From Bacillus sp. DNRA2 (GTDB lineage Bacteria > Bacillota > Bacilli > Bacillales > Cytobacillaceae): a stretch of 64,000 nucleotides of DNA. The translations under genes were made by a program, and so were the position numbers. This document shows positions 15,506 to 24,338 of the stretch, piece after piece. The stretch's first letter is position 1; every line of letters starts with the position of its first letter. The stretch is taken from assembly GCF_012843265.1 (NCBI RefSeq), contig NZ_JABAIT010000002.1:1-64000 (forward strand), in the 5' to 3' direction. The notes below the pieces were generated by a model. The model was not told where the DNA came from and did not search any database. It saw only the letters and a program-made list of their open reading frames with translations.

Positions 15506-16284
15506 TGCCCCACCTTCAATCTCAATTGATCCAGTAAATATTCTTTCAACGATATTAACTCCGGCTTATGTAAATCTTTCAATGTACGTGGTCGATTCAA
15601 CGGTACAGAAATTTCCTCCAATTGAGCACCCTGTGTATTTGTAAACACCAGAATTCGATCGGACAAAAATAGCGCTTCGTCCACATCATGAGTTATAAAA
15701 AGCACTGTCTTTTTTCGCTTTTCCCATTGGAATAGAAGCCATTCTTGCATCGAGAGTCTTGTTATTGCATCCAAGGCGCTGAACGGTTCATCCAGTAGTA
15801 GTACATTACTACCAGTTAATATGGTTCGTAAAAACGAAACCCGTTGTCGCATTCCACCAGATAAATCACTTGGATGGTAATCCCCTACTTTTGCCAACCC
15901 AAATTCATCAAGGAGTGGAAGGATCTGTTTTTCTGCGACTTCCTTTTTAATTCCCTTTAATTCCAACGGTAACATTGCATTCTCAACAATCGTCCGCCAC
16001 GGCATCAGCAAATCCTGCTGTGGCATATAGCCCACTTGACCTAGCCGGTTCTTGTGTATCTGACCGTTTATCAACACATCCCCTTTCTCTGACTCTTCCA
16101 AGCCGGAGATAAGTCTAAATAATGTGCTTTTCCCACAGCCACTAGGTCCTATTACACTGACAAACTCCTTGTCAAATATATCGAGATTAAAATCAGTTAA
16201 AATTTTCGTCCGCTCCCGTTTTGAGCCGGTTTCATAGCTGAAGCTCACATTCGTAAACTGCACAGCAAGATTTTGTTTACACAT
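15502..16284 (-). CDS. thiZ: Pyrimidine-precursor ABC transporter, ATPase
   Basis: 260 residues from the ATG at 16284, which overlaps the tenA stop (ATGTGTAA). Walker A GPSGCGKST, Q-loop YMPQQDLL, signature LSGGMRQR, Walker B VLLLDEPFSALD and switch His in FITHDVDEA are all intact. Longer upstream starts are possible but would run far into tenA. Translational coupling to tenA fits the absence of a clear ribosome site. Confidence 0.88.
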   Translation of the reverse strand: MCKQNLAVQFTNVSFSYETGSKRERTKILTDFNLDIFDKEFVSVIGPSGCGKSTLFRLISGLEESEKGDVLINGQIHKNRLGQVGYMPQQDLLMPWRTIVENAMLPLELKGIKKEVAEKQILPLLDEFGLAKVGDYHPSDLSGGMRQRVSFLRTILTGSNVLLLDEPFSALDAITRLSMQEWLLFQWEKRKKTVLFITHDVDEALFLSDRILVFTNTQGAQLEEISVPLNRPRTLKDLHKPELISLKEYLLDQLRLKVGQ

Positions 16285-16951
16285 CGGTTGGCCACATCGT
16301 TTCATTCCAGGCCATATCCCAGAACATGAATTCATAACGAGTAGTATTAAGGAAAATCTCTTCTAACCGAACTAGTTCCTGTGCCGATTTTCCAATAGTC
16401 AACTCATCAAGTAAGTCAATACACCAAGTTGCTAGTGTTCCGAACTCATCTGAAGCGTAATTATTAATCCATTCGCCATATAGCTCATGCGCACTTGCTC
16501 CAGGAATTTCACTAAGTTCCTTGCCTATCTCCCAATAACTCCACATACAAGGAAGGAGTGCTGCAACGAGTTCAGCCAACGTTCCATTGTTAGCAACATG
16601 GAGCATATAATGAGAGTAAGCTAAAGTGATAGGCGAAGGTTTGGCCTCCTCTAGCTCGCTTGCACTAATACCAAATTTTTCAGCATAAGAGCGGTGCAAC
16701 GCCATTTCTTCATTTAATGTTGAATCAAGCAATCTCGCAAATTTTGCCATCGTTTCAACATCAGGCGCTTTGACTGCTCCAAGCGCAAATAATTTTGCAT
16801 AATCAATTAAGTATAAGTAGTCTTGTATCATGTAGAAACGAAACTTTGATTGCTCCATTGTCCCATCACCCATTCCTTTTACGAAAGGATGGGCATGATT
16901 TTGGCGCCAAATCGGTTTTAATTTTTCATATAAGCGTTCACTAAACTTCAT
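16277..16951 (-). CDS. tenA: Aminopyrimidine aminohydrolase / thiaminase II
   Basis: 224 residues of the all-helical TenA fold. The catalytic Cys is in ALLPCMWSYWEIG (about residue 133), the substrate Asp in MIQDYLYLIDYAKLF (about residue 44) and the acidic partner in TTRYEFMFWDMAW near the C-terminus. TenA hydrolyses 4-amino-5-aminomethyl-2-methylpyrimidine to HMP. GAGGTG is seven bases before the ATG; the gene overlaps the end of the ylmB-like gene by 11 bases, matching the two-step pathway order. Confidence 0.95.
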   Translation of the reverse strand: MKFSERLYEKLKPIWRQNHAHPFVKGMGDGTMEQSKFRFYMIQDYLYLIDYAKLFALGAVKAPDVETMAKFARLLDSTLNEEMALHRSYAEKFGISASELEEAKPSPITLAYSHYMLHVANNGTLAELVAALLPCMWSYWEIGKELSEIPGASAHELYGEWINNYASDEFGTLATWCIDLLDELTIGKSAQELVRLEEIFLNTTRYEFMFWDMAWNETMWPTDV

Positions 16952-18248
16952 CTCTTGTCACCTCTTTTGGTGTATGGCACCACTCATAAATGAATTTCAC
17001 CATAACCTTTGTAAAATCAAGCAGTTGCTTAATCCTTACTTGTTCGTTCATGCGATGAGCATTATCCAAATCACCTGGACCATAAATCGCAGCCGGGATA
17101 CCAGCTGCTCCAAACCAGCCCCCATCGGTAACTGATGGTGAAACCGTAAGTTTTGCCTGTTCAGATGTAACTGCAGCATGTGAATTAGCGAGCAATTGAA
17201 CAGCAGCATGTTGTGGGTCCAATTCTAATGATGGAAAAATTTCACCGCGGTCTTCAATCATCGACCGTCCCCCCCACTTGAAACTAGGTGGATTTTCCCT
17301 TAACCAAAAATCTCCATCACATACCCGCAAAATATGTTCCTCGATTTCCTTTGTAATTTGTTCATGATGCTCGTTCGGATAATAATGCACTGTAATCCAT
17401 AAGCGACATTCATCAGCAATAAACGCTGCATGTCTTCCTCCTTCAATAACCGCTGGATTGATTGTATTCGTTCCAGGAATAAAGCCAGGATAACTTTTTG
17501 TGATTGCCCAATGCCGCTCCAAATCCTGAAGGCCACCGATGATTTTCATCATTTTTTCAATCGCACTTGCAGCCATTAATCCACCGCCAGCATGAATCAT
17601 ATTTCTCCTTGTGGCATCATGATAGGATTGCTTGCTTTTTACTGTAATCCAGCCTGTTATGACACCACCTTGACCTTGAATTTCCAGATCACTCGTATCC
17701 ACAACAACAGCAAAATCAGCCGTAAACCCACGCTCGCAACATTGCAATGTTCCAGCCTCACCAACTTCTTCACCAATTACCGACTGGAACAAAAGGTTTC
17801 CTGGTAACTCCACTCCTGCTTCAAGCAATAACCGAATCGCAAATAATGCACCCGCAAGTCCGCCCTTCATGTCGCTTGCGCCCCTGCCAATAATCGCACC
17901 ATCCTTCACAACGGGTGTGAATGGATCGCTTTTCCACTCCTCTTCCTCACCAACTTCAGCCACATCAACGTGTCCATTAATAATCAAGCTCTTATACTGA
18001 TCAGGATTAGTTCCTGTTAAGGTCCCTACTACATTCGGATCATTTGGATAGACATCCCACATATCGATGGAAAAACCTAATTCTGTTAGATATTTTGTGA
18101 TATAGGTTTGAGCCTCAACTGTATTGCGAGCAGGTGGAGCGGGCGTCTTATAAGAGATTAATTTCTTCACTAACTCGATTATTTCATCTTGACGATGTTC
18201 AACCATATCTAATAGCCCTTGCAACTCTTGATTGGCTATTGGCCCCAT
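16941..18248 (-). CDS. ylmB: Formylaminopyrimidine deformylase (YlmB-like, M20 family)
   Basis: A 435-residue zinc amidohydrolase of the M20/ArgE group: INGHVDVAEVGEEEEW, GRGASDMKGG, IGEEVGEAGT and the HRMNEQV loop near the C-terminus are metal-binding or catalytic elements. In Bacillus, YlmB removes the formyl group from thiamine-derived pyrimidine before TenA acts, and the position directly upstream of tenA supports this over acetylornithine deacetylase. The ATG at 18248 has AAGGAG eight bases away; the GTG three codons upstream directly abuts that site. Confidence 0.88.
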   Translation of the reverse strand: MGPIANQELQGLLDMVEHRQDEIIELVKKLISYKTPAPPARNTVEAQTYITKYLTELGFSIDMWDVYPNDPNVVGTLTGTNPDQYKSLIINGHVDVAEVGEEEEWKSDPFTPVVKDGAIIGRGASDMKGGLAGALFAIRLLLEAGVELPGNLLFQSVIGEEVGEAGTLQCCERGFTADFAVVVDTSDLEIQGQGGVITGWITVKSKQSYHDATRRNMIHAGGGLMAASAIEKMMKIIGGLQDLERHWAITKSYPGFIPGTNTINPAVIEGGRHAAFIADECRLWITVHYYPNEHHEQITKEIEEHILRVCDGDFWLRENPPSFKWGGRSMIEDRGEIFPSLELDPQHAAVQLLANSHAAVTSEQAKLTVSPSVTDGGWFGAAGIPAAIYGPGDLDNAHRMNEQVRIKQLLDFTKVMVKFIYEWCHTPKEVTRDEV

Positions 18249-18281
18249 TGAATTCACTCCTTCAAAAATATATCTAGATTG

Positions 18282-18800
18282 TTAATCTTTTTTTGGAACC
18301 CTTGCTTCTAATAAGGTCTGTGCTGTTACAGGATTTTTCATAAAAATCTTTAAGAGTAAATACCCTAGCGATGCGCCAACGAAGGAACTTAAAATAAACG
18401 CTGGAATGAATCCGAATAATGTAGCTTCTTTTCCTAAAAACAGCACTGAGATTGGATAACATAACATAGCCCCAAGGATACCCGTGCCGAATACTTCACC
18501 AACGTAAGCAAACAATACTTTTCCTGATTTTTCAAATAAAATGGCAGCCAAAAAAGCACCAACAATGCTGCCAGGAAAAGCAAAAACGGAACCTGTTCCC
18601 ATGATGTTCCGCAAAATTGAAACAGACAAGGCTTGCGCCACCGCATAATACGGCCCAAGCATGACAGCGGATAGAACATTAATAAAATGCTGAATCGGAA
18701 ACACTTTAATGACCCCTAGTGGGATAAAAAAGACGTGACTAGTCAGTGTTCCTATGGCAACCAACATCGCTGAAAGTGTAAGTTTCTGAGTTTTACGCAA
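18282..18800 (-). CDS. thiW: ThiW, membrane S-component for a thiamine precursor
   Basis: The start is a TTG at 18800, eight bases after GGGAGG; anything further upstream would lie in the riboswitch leader. The 172-residue product has about five membrane helices (LTLSAMLVAIGTLTSHVFF, VFPIQHFINVLSAVMLGP, GSIVGAFLAAILF) and matches ThiW, a predicted ECF-type substrate-capture protein for hydroxyethylthiazole or a related precursor. It is the first gene of the operon and directly controlled by the TPP riboswitch. Confidence 0.88.
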   Translation of the reverse strand: MRKTQKLTLSAMLVAIGTLTSHVFFIPLGVIKVFPIQHFINVLSAVMLGPYYAVAQALSVSILRNIMGTGSVFAFPGSIVGAFLAAILFEKSGKVLFAYVGEVFGTGILGAMLCYPISVLFLGKEATLFGFIPAFILSSFVGASLGYLLLKIFMKNPVTAQTLLEARVPKKD

Positions 18801-18808
18801 AAAAATAA

Positions 18809-18834
18809 CCTCCCTGTATTTACACACTGGGAGG
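18809..18834 (-). promoter_or_regulatory. Ribosome-site sequestering hairpin of the thiW riboswitch
   Basis: CCTCCC (18834-18829) is complementary to the thiW ribosome site GGGAGG (18814-18809), with a 14-base loop. The same segment, CCCAGTGTG (18831-18823), is also perfectly complementary over nine bases to CACACTGGG at the 5' edge of the aptamer. This gives two exclusive folds: ligand-bound aptamer with hidden ribosome site, or disrupted aptamer with free ribosome site. It indicates translational control. Confidence 0.65.
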
Positions 18835-18915
18835 CAGAACAAACTCTGCAAATTGGAGTCCAAATAAAAAACAGACTCCAGCATGAGGAATCTGTAAATG
18901 TATACAAAATGAATA

Positions 18916-19006
18916 CACTTCCCTACGCTGGTATTACCCAGATCAAGTTTAAGGGTCAAAGAAATGGATCTTTATCTCAGCCGGCCAACCCCCGGCACCC
19001 CCAGTG
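18916..19006 (-). ncRNA. TPP riboswitch (THI element) upstream of thiW
   Basis: Read on the minus strand: CACTGGGGGTGCC, then GGCTGAGATAAAG, then GACCCTT, and CTTGATCTGGGTAATACC followed by AGCGTAGGGAAGTG. These are the conserved blocks of the TPP aptamer in the right order. A small hairpin GCAGAG...TTCTGC and TGGAGTC...GACTCCA lie between aptamer and gene. Confidence 0.96.
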
Positions 19007-19189
19007 TGAAATGATTTAATATTCAATTTATAACTACCTTAACATAATTTCTACATCTTTCAAGTGTTTTCTACTAATCTTGATAAAATTCGCTTGGAAA
19101 ACATTACTGTAAAAGCCAAAAATTTAGCATGATTTTTTAAATTGAGGGAATTCCTATTATAAAGAGAACTCGAAAGGAATATTGCTCGA

Positions 19190-20785
19190 ATGCGAAGGTT
19201 TCGAAAAATCGTAAAACCCACTAAACTAAAAAGTCCCATACAAGAGGATGAAACAGTTTTAGCTGATTCTGTTGATTCTGTTGATTCGATTGAGTCTACA
19301 AATCTGCTTTCTGGTATATTTGATCAAGATTTACAACACATCAAAAAAACATTTGAAAAGAGCTCGGATATCATCATTAGGGAATTTCGTATTGGTATGG
19401 GGAAGAAAATCAAATCTGCCGTTATCTATACAGATGGTTTAGCTGATTCAATGATGATTCAACATTTTATTTTGACATCATTGATGAACGAGCCTTTTGA
19501 AGTTCACTCACTTGATGAAGGTGTTCGTTCAACAAAAATCATTGATTGGATTGAAAAATGTCGACTAACCATTGGGGCGATTTCAGAAATACAAAATTTT
19601 GACCAACTCTTTAATGCGGTTCTTTCAGGAAATACCGTCATCTTAATTGAAGGCTGTAAAGATGCCATTTCCGCTTCGACGATTGGATGGGAGGACCGCG
19701 GTGTCACAGAGCCGGCATCACAAACAGTTGTCCGTGGTCCTCGTGAAGGCTTTTCTGAAAACTTTCGAACAAACACTGCGTTGATTCGGCGAAAAATAGG
19801 CGATCCAAATCTCTTATGTGAAACGAAAAAAATTGGCAGAGTCACCAAAACTAATATTGCTGTGATGTATATTAACGGAATTGTTAACGACAAGATTGTC
19901 GAAGAGGTACATCGTCGCTTAGATAAAATTGATATTGATGGAATACTTGAGAGTGGCTATATTGAAGAATTAATCCAGGATGAAACATATACACCCTTTC
20001 CGACCATTTATAATACAGAACGACCTGATGTGGTTGCTGGCTGTTTATTAGAAGGTCGGGTTGCAATCATTGTGGACGGCACTCCGTTTGTTTTAATTGT
20101 TCCAGCGTTGTTTATTCAAAGCTTTCAAGTGGCAGAGGACTACTATCAGCGTGCTGATATCGCCACCTTATTAAGAATACTGCGAATCATCTGTTTTTTA
20201 ATCGCCTTGGTTGGACCTTCCTTCTATATTGCGGTAACTACGTATCATCAAGAAATGCTGCCGACCCAATTACTCATAAGCTTGGCAGCTCAACGTGAGG
20301 GTGTTCCATTTCCTGCCTTCGTTGAAGCCATCATGATGGAAGTAACCTTTGAAATTCTTCGTGAAGCTGGAATCAGAATGCCTAGAGCAGTTGGTCAAGC
20401 GGTATCTATTGTTGGGGCATTAGTACTTGGTCAAGCTGCGGTTGAAGCAGGAATTGTTTCCGCTTCGATGGTCATTGTCGTCTCAATTACAGCGATAGCA
20501 AACTTTGTATTTCCTGCTTATAATATGGCCATTTCAGTTCGGATGTTACGATTTGGGATGATGGCGTTAGCTGCTTCTTTTGGTTTATATGGAGTCACGC
20601 TAGGTTTATTAGCTCTCCTGTTACATTTAAATAGCCTTAGATCTTTTGGAATTCCTTATATGGCGCCATTTGGACCTTTTATTTTAGAGGATCAACGTGA
20701 CACGTTATTCAGAGTACCCCATTGGAAAATGCTTTCTAGGCCGCGCTTGATAAACCAGAAAAACATGAAACGGCAACAGGACTAA
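19190..20785 (+). CDS. gerA-like: Spore germinant receptor A subunit
   Basis: 531 residues. A soluble N-terminal domain (about 1-310) contains the family motifs RGPREGFSENFRTNTALIRR and NIDGILESGYIEELI-like IDIDGILESGYIEEL; the C-terminal half has about five membrane helices (RILRIICFLIALVGPSFY, AVGQAVSIVGALVLGQAAV). GerA-type A subunits form, with B and C, the nutrient receptor in the inner spore membrane. It heads a four-gene operon A-C-D-B. The ligand cannot be predicted. The residue run SVDSVDSIEST near residue 30 is a small local repeat. Confidence 0.94.
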   Translation: MRRFRKIVKPTKLKSPIQEDETVLADSVDSVDSIESTNLLSGIFDQDLQHIKKTFEKSSDIIIREFRIGMGKKIKSAVIYTDGLADSMMIQHFILTSLMNEPFEVHSLDEGVRSTKIIDWIEKCRLTIGAISEIQNFDQLFNAVLSGNTVILIEGCKDAISASTIGWEDRGVTEPASQTVVRGPREGFSENFRTNTALIRRKIGDPNLLCETKKIGRVTKTNIAVMYINGIVNDKIVEEVHRRLDKIDIDGILESGYIEELIQDETYTPFPTIYNTERPDVVAGCLLEGRVAIIVDGTPFVLIVPALFIQSFQVAEDYYQRADIATLLRILRIICFLIALVGPSFYIAVTTYHQEMLPTQLLISLAAQREGVPFPAFVEAIMMEVTFEILREAGIRMPRAVGQAVSIVGALVLGQAAVEAGIVSASMVIVVSITAIANFVFPAYNMAISVRMLRFGMMALAASFGLYGVTLGLLALLLHLNSLRSFGIPYMAPFGPFILEDQRDTLFRVPHWKMLSRPRLINQKNMKRQQD

Positions 20786-20813
20786 TCGATTGAAAAGGAA
20801 AGGAACGAAATGA

Positions 20814-22010
20814 ATGAAGAAATTGTTATTTTTCTTGATCTTTATTCCTTGCCTTCTGATGGTTACAGGATGCTGGAACCGACGGGAATTAAACGAACTC
20901 GCTTTAGTAGTCGCAATGTCAATCGATAAATGTGAAGAAGGGTATGTAATCACCGCACAGGTTGTTGAGCCAAATGAAGTCGCCTCTCAAAAAGGTGGAA
21001 GCGGACGCTCACCCGTCACTACCTATACCGAGAAGGGAAAATATATTTTTGAAGCCATTCGCCGCATGACAACGGTTAGCCCCCGCAAGCTTTATTTTTC
21101 CCATCTACAAATGCTTGTCGTTGGCGAGGAAATAGCGAGAGAGGGAATCAGTAAACCGTTAGAGTTGTTGACACGCGATCCGGAATTTCGAAAGGATTTT
21201 TATATTGCAGTTGCGAAAGGTGTAAAGGGTAATGAGATTCTCGAGAATCTAACGTCCATCGAAAAAATTCCAGCTAACAAGCTCCATTCTTCACTGGAAA
21301 CTTCAGAAAAAGCATGGGCCCCGACCATTGCGGTCCAAATGGATGAATTAGTTAATGATTTGACAAGTGAAGGAAAGAATGCAGTTCTGACTGGTATCAC
21401 GATAAGAGGAAATGTAAACAAAGCCGCCTCAATGGAAAATGTAACGAGAATCGAGCCTTATGCCCGGCTTAAATATAAAGATATTGCTGTCTTCAAAAAG
21501 GATAAATTAATTGGCTGGCTCAATGAGAAGGAAAGTAAGGGCTATAACTATATTACTGACAATGTCACCAATACAGTTGGTGATGTTCCTTGTCTAGAAG
21601 ATGAAAAACTTGTGGTAGAGATTATTCGCTCTAAATCAAAAATTTCCGGAAAAGTTATCAATGGAAAGCCAAAAATAAATGTCGATATATTTGCTGAGGC
21701 TAACGTTGGCGAAGTAGCCTGTAATATTGATTTAACAAAACCTGAAACGATTCGTAAACTAGAAAAATCCGTCAATCAAGTTAACGTCAATATTCTCCAA
21801 ACATCTATAAAAAAAGCGCAAAAACTAGGTGTGGACATATATGGATTCGGGGAAGTCATCCACCGTGCAGACCCAAAAGCCTGGAGAACACTTAAAAAGG
21901 ATTGGAATAGCCACTTTATTGAATTAGATGTTAATATCCATTCAAATATCAAAATAAGACGGACTGGCGTTTCAAATGAATCATTTATCAATAAGATTAG
22001 AGGAGAATAA
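20814..22010 (+). CDS. gerC-like: Spore germinant receptor C lipoprotein
   Basis: 398 residues starting MKKLLFFLIFIPCLLMVTGCW; Cys20 in the lipobox would be diacylated by Lgt. The rest is a Ger(x)C domain: NRRELNELALVVAMSID, LYFSHLQMLVVGEE, and a C-terminal GVDIYGFGEVIHRADPKAW, all typical. AAAGGA is nine bases before the ATG. It stands between the A and D genes rather than after B. Confidence 0.93.
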   Translation: MKKLLFFLIFIPCLLMVTGCWNRRELNELALVVAMSIDKCEEGYVITAQVVEPNEVASQKGGSGRSPVTTYTEKGKYIFEAIRRMTTVSPRKLYFSHLQMLVVGEEIAREGISKPLELLTRDPEFRKDFYIAVAKGVKGNEILENLTSIEKIPANKLHSSLETSEKAWAPTIAVQMDELVNDLTSEGKNAVLTGITIRGNVNKAASMENVTRIEPYARLKYKDIAVFKKDKLIGWLNEKESKGYNYITDNVTNTVGDVPCLEDEKLVVEIIRSKSKISGKVINGKPKINVDIFAEANVGEVACNIDLTKPETIRKLEKSVNQVNVNILQTSIKKAQKLGVDIYGFGEVIHRADPKAWRTLKKDWNSHFIELDVNIHSNIKIRRTGVSNESFINKIRGE

Positions 22011-22012
22011 AA

Positions 22013-22246
22013 TTGATCCCATCAGCCGGTATTCTTATCATTAGTTTGCTGATTGCTTGGTTTGAAATCCCAAAGCTAAAACAGGATAAGGCAACAAAAG
22101 AGATGATTGTGTTTTGCTTTTTCCTTATTAGTGGTACGGTATTAAGTATTTTATCTGCGCTAAGGATAACCATTCCAAACCCTGTTAATTGGCTCATTTT
22201 CCTATTTGAGCCCGTTAGCAAATGGATTGAACGCCTACTTACATAA
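22013..22246 (+). CDS. gerD-type (GerKD-like): Small two-helix germinant-receptor D subunit
   Basis: 77 residues with a TTG start preceded by GAGGAG at seven bases. Two hydrophobic stretches (PSAGILIISLLIAWF and IVFCFFLISGTVLSILSAL) and a C-terminal PVNWLIFLFEPVSKWIERL fit the small D proteins found in many gerA-type operons, which modulate receptor function. Position between C and B genes supports this; sequence alone would not. A related small gene occupies the same place in the second ger operon of the window. Confidence 0.75.
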   Translation: MIPSAGILIISLLIAWFEIPKLKQDKATKEMIVFCFFLISGTVLSILSALRITIPNPVNWLIFLFEPVSKWIERLLT

Positions 22247-22262
22247 GAAAGGAGGATTCGCA

Positions 22263-23387
22263 GTGATTGAACAAGGAAAAATATCCAACCTCCAATTATC
22301 GGTAATCATCATCGCATACACAATTGGTACTTCGATTATTACCGTTCCGACAATCACATCTACTTTTTCCAAACAGGATGGGTGGCTTTCATCGATTTTA
22401 TCATTAGGCTGTGGCGTTCTACTGGTACTTCTTTATGGTTACATGTCAGAGCGTTATCCCCAAATAACACTTACACAATTGTCTGAACAAATTTTAGGAA
22501 AGTGGATTGGCGGAGCAGTTTCAATCCTTTTCTTTATATTTTATTTATTCATTACTTCAATATTTGTCCGTATTTCAGGTGACTTGATTACCACGCATAT
22601 TTTACCTGAAACACCGATTCAAGCAATCGAGATATTATTTTTATTTGTAATTATCATGGCAGTAAGATTGGGACTTGAGCCAATTGCTAGGACAACAGAA
22701 ATGCTCTTCCCCCATATCTTTATGTTAATTTTATTCGCTATCTTGTTTCTGCTCCCCCATATAAAGATTGTAAATCTTACACCCTTTTTAGAATTTGGTA
22801 TGAAGCCTGTACTACATGGGACCTTCGATATTCTTGGGGCACCTTATTTAAATTTATTTGTAATTTTAATGATAACTCCTTTTATAAATAAACCTAAAAG
22901 GGTTAAACTGAATTTTGTTTTATCGACTATTATCGGCGGAATAATCATCATTATTATCACTACACTATCCATTGCTGTACTTAGCGCACCTGTTACTTCG
23001 AGATTAAACTATTCACCATATATGCTTGCGCAAAAAATTGACATTGGGAATTTCATACAAAGAATTGAAATTGTTGCTGGGGCATTTATTTTTATCACGC
23101 TATATTTAAAAGCCGTCATTAGTTTTTATGCTATGGTATTAAGTATTGCACAAACATTTCGATTAAAGAATTATAAAATACTGACATTGCCGCTTGGAAT
23201 GATCGTCCAAGTTCTATCAACGCTCCAATTCTCCAATATCATAGATTTTCATTACTTTGTACGATCTTATTGGACATTGATATCAGCCGTAATGGGATTA
23301 TTTTTTCCACTCATGTTGTTATCGGTTGATATTGCAAAATCAAAATTAAGAAAAAATAAACAAAATGAAGTCTCCAAACCTCTTTAA
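22263..23387 (+). CDS. gerB-like: Spore germinant receptor B subunit
   Basis: A GTG start at 22263, seven bases after AAGGAGG, gives 374 residues with ten predicted membrane helices, in the APC-like GerB family: ISNLQLSVIIIAYTIGTSIITVP at the N-terminus (first 15 residues of the helix) and RLGLEPIARTTEMLFP in the middle are typical. B subunits carry the germinant-binding pocket. Last gene of the operon. Confidence 0.93.
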   Translation: MIEQGKISNLQLSVIIIAYTIGTSIITVPTITSTFSKQDGWLSSILSLGCGVLLVLLYGYMSERYPQITLTQLSEQILGKWIGGAVSILFFIFYLFITSIFVRISGDLITTHILPETPIQAIEILFLFVIIMAVRLGLEPIARTTEMLFPHIFMLILFAILFLLPHIKIVNLTPFLEFGMKPVLHGTFDILGAPYLNLFVILMITPFINKPKRVKLNFVLSTIIGGIIIIIITTLSIAVLSAPVTSRLNYSPYMLAQKIDIGNFIQRIEIVAGAFIFITLYLKAVISFYAMVLSIAQTFRLKNYKILTLPLGMIVQVLSTLQFSNIIDFHYFVRSYWTLISAVMGLFFPLMLLSVDIAKSKLRKNKQNEVSKPL

Positions 23388-23411
23388 GCATCAAAAAAAA
23401 GAAAACCCAGT

Positions 23412-23909
23412 CTAAGACCAGATTTTCGATTTTGTAGCTGCTTTTCTCATCCTTTCTTCTGTGACATATCTCAGTTGGGATGCTCGCTGCCATTTTCTTT
23501 CAAATCGATCCTTTTTCATGGCCAAAGTAATGGTTTGACCAGTTTTTGTATAGACTATGGTGTTCTTTTTTTCCATTGCTTCAAAGTTCCGAATATGTTT
23601 GACAGAAAACCAAATACAGTCTAAGCGATGTGGAGAAAAGCTCGGAAACATGTAGAGATCTAATGGCGCGTAGATTACTAGAGGTAGCATACTAATATTT
23701 CCTAACACAGATCGCGCACCCTCACTTGCTCCCTTTAAGCTAGAGCAGTAAAAACGCAAGCTCGTATCGACAATATCAACCGGACTCATTCTTACCGAAA
23801 AATCTTGATCACACTCTATAATCATTGAGTATGGACGATTGTAATCATCGATTTTCCCCTTAATACAAACAGTATTTTCATTGATTACATATTTTTCCCT
23901 ACACTTCAA
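23412..23909 (-). CDS. comK: ComK-family competence transcription factor, C-terminally short
   Basis: 165 residues. MIIECDQDFSVRM, VDTSLRFYCSSLKGASEG, MFPSFSPHRLDCIWFS and RASQLRYVTEERMR correspond in order to the core of B. subtilis ComK, the master activator of DNA-uptake genes. B. subtilis ComK is 192 residues and ends with a segment containing FMLYPKE used by the adaptor MecA for ClpCP degradation; here the chain stops before it. This resembles the second ComK copy described in the B. cereus group. The TTG start at 23909 follows AGGGGG by nine bases. Convergent with the ger operon. Confidence 0.85.
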   Translation of the reverse strand: MKCREKYVINENTVCIKGKIDDYNRPYSMIIECDQDFSVRMSPVDIVDTSLRFYCSSLKGASEGARSVLGNISMLPLVIYAPLDLYMFPSFSPHRLDCIWFSVKHIRNFEAMEKKNTIVYTKTGQTITLAMKKDRFERKWQRASQLRYVTEERMRKAATKSKIWS

Positions 23910-23939
23910 ATAATTAGTCCCCCTACCTTAAATGTTATA

Positions 23940-24046
23940 TTCCAATCATAAAATAAAAGGAGTATACTAATCATAGTTGGCCTCATGTCCAACTTACCAA
24001 CCCCTTAGGACCAGTTTTCCAGACGAGTTCCTAAGGGTTTAATTTT
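23940..24046 (+). ncRNA. Candidate small RNA: promoter, two hairpins, terminator
   Basis: A promoter-like pair TTCCAA (23940-23945) and TATACT (23963-23968) with 17-base spacing is followed by hairpin AGTTGG...CCAACT (23975-23994) and by a nine-base-pair stem CCCTTAGGA...TCCTAAGGG (24002-24037) ending in TTTAATTTT. No reading frame fits. The transcript would be about 75 nt. It matches no riboswitch I know; the next gene starts 290 bases further on across AT-rich sequence in which I see nothing else. Confidence 0.45.
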
Positions 24047-24338
24047 GGCACGACCCACTCAACAATACACCACCACCTAATAAATATTAATATTTCCAAA
24101 TAAATTATAAATTTCCTATAAATAGGTTTATCCATCCAACAATAATTTTCTAAAATAATACAAAAACATATGAAGATTTATTTACAATTTAATCGAATTG
24201 TACAAAAAGGCAATTTCTTCTGAATTATTTTATTTATTCGTTTCTTGAATTTTGCCAATTCTTGCATTTGAAAATTGTCCATTTTCTGATAGGATATATT
24301 TTTGTAGAATAATAAAATAATAACAAAAGGAAGTGATA

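Noticed and set aside
18801-18959. N-terminal extension of thiW reading through the leader
   Set aside because: It would translate the TPP aptamer and ignores the GGGAGG site before the TTG at 18800.
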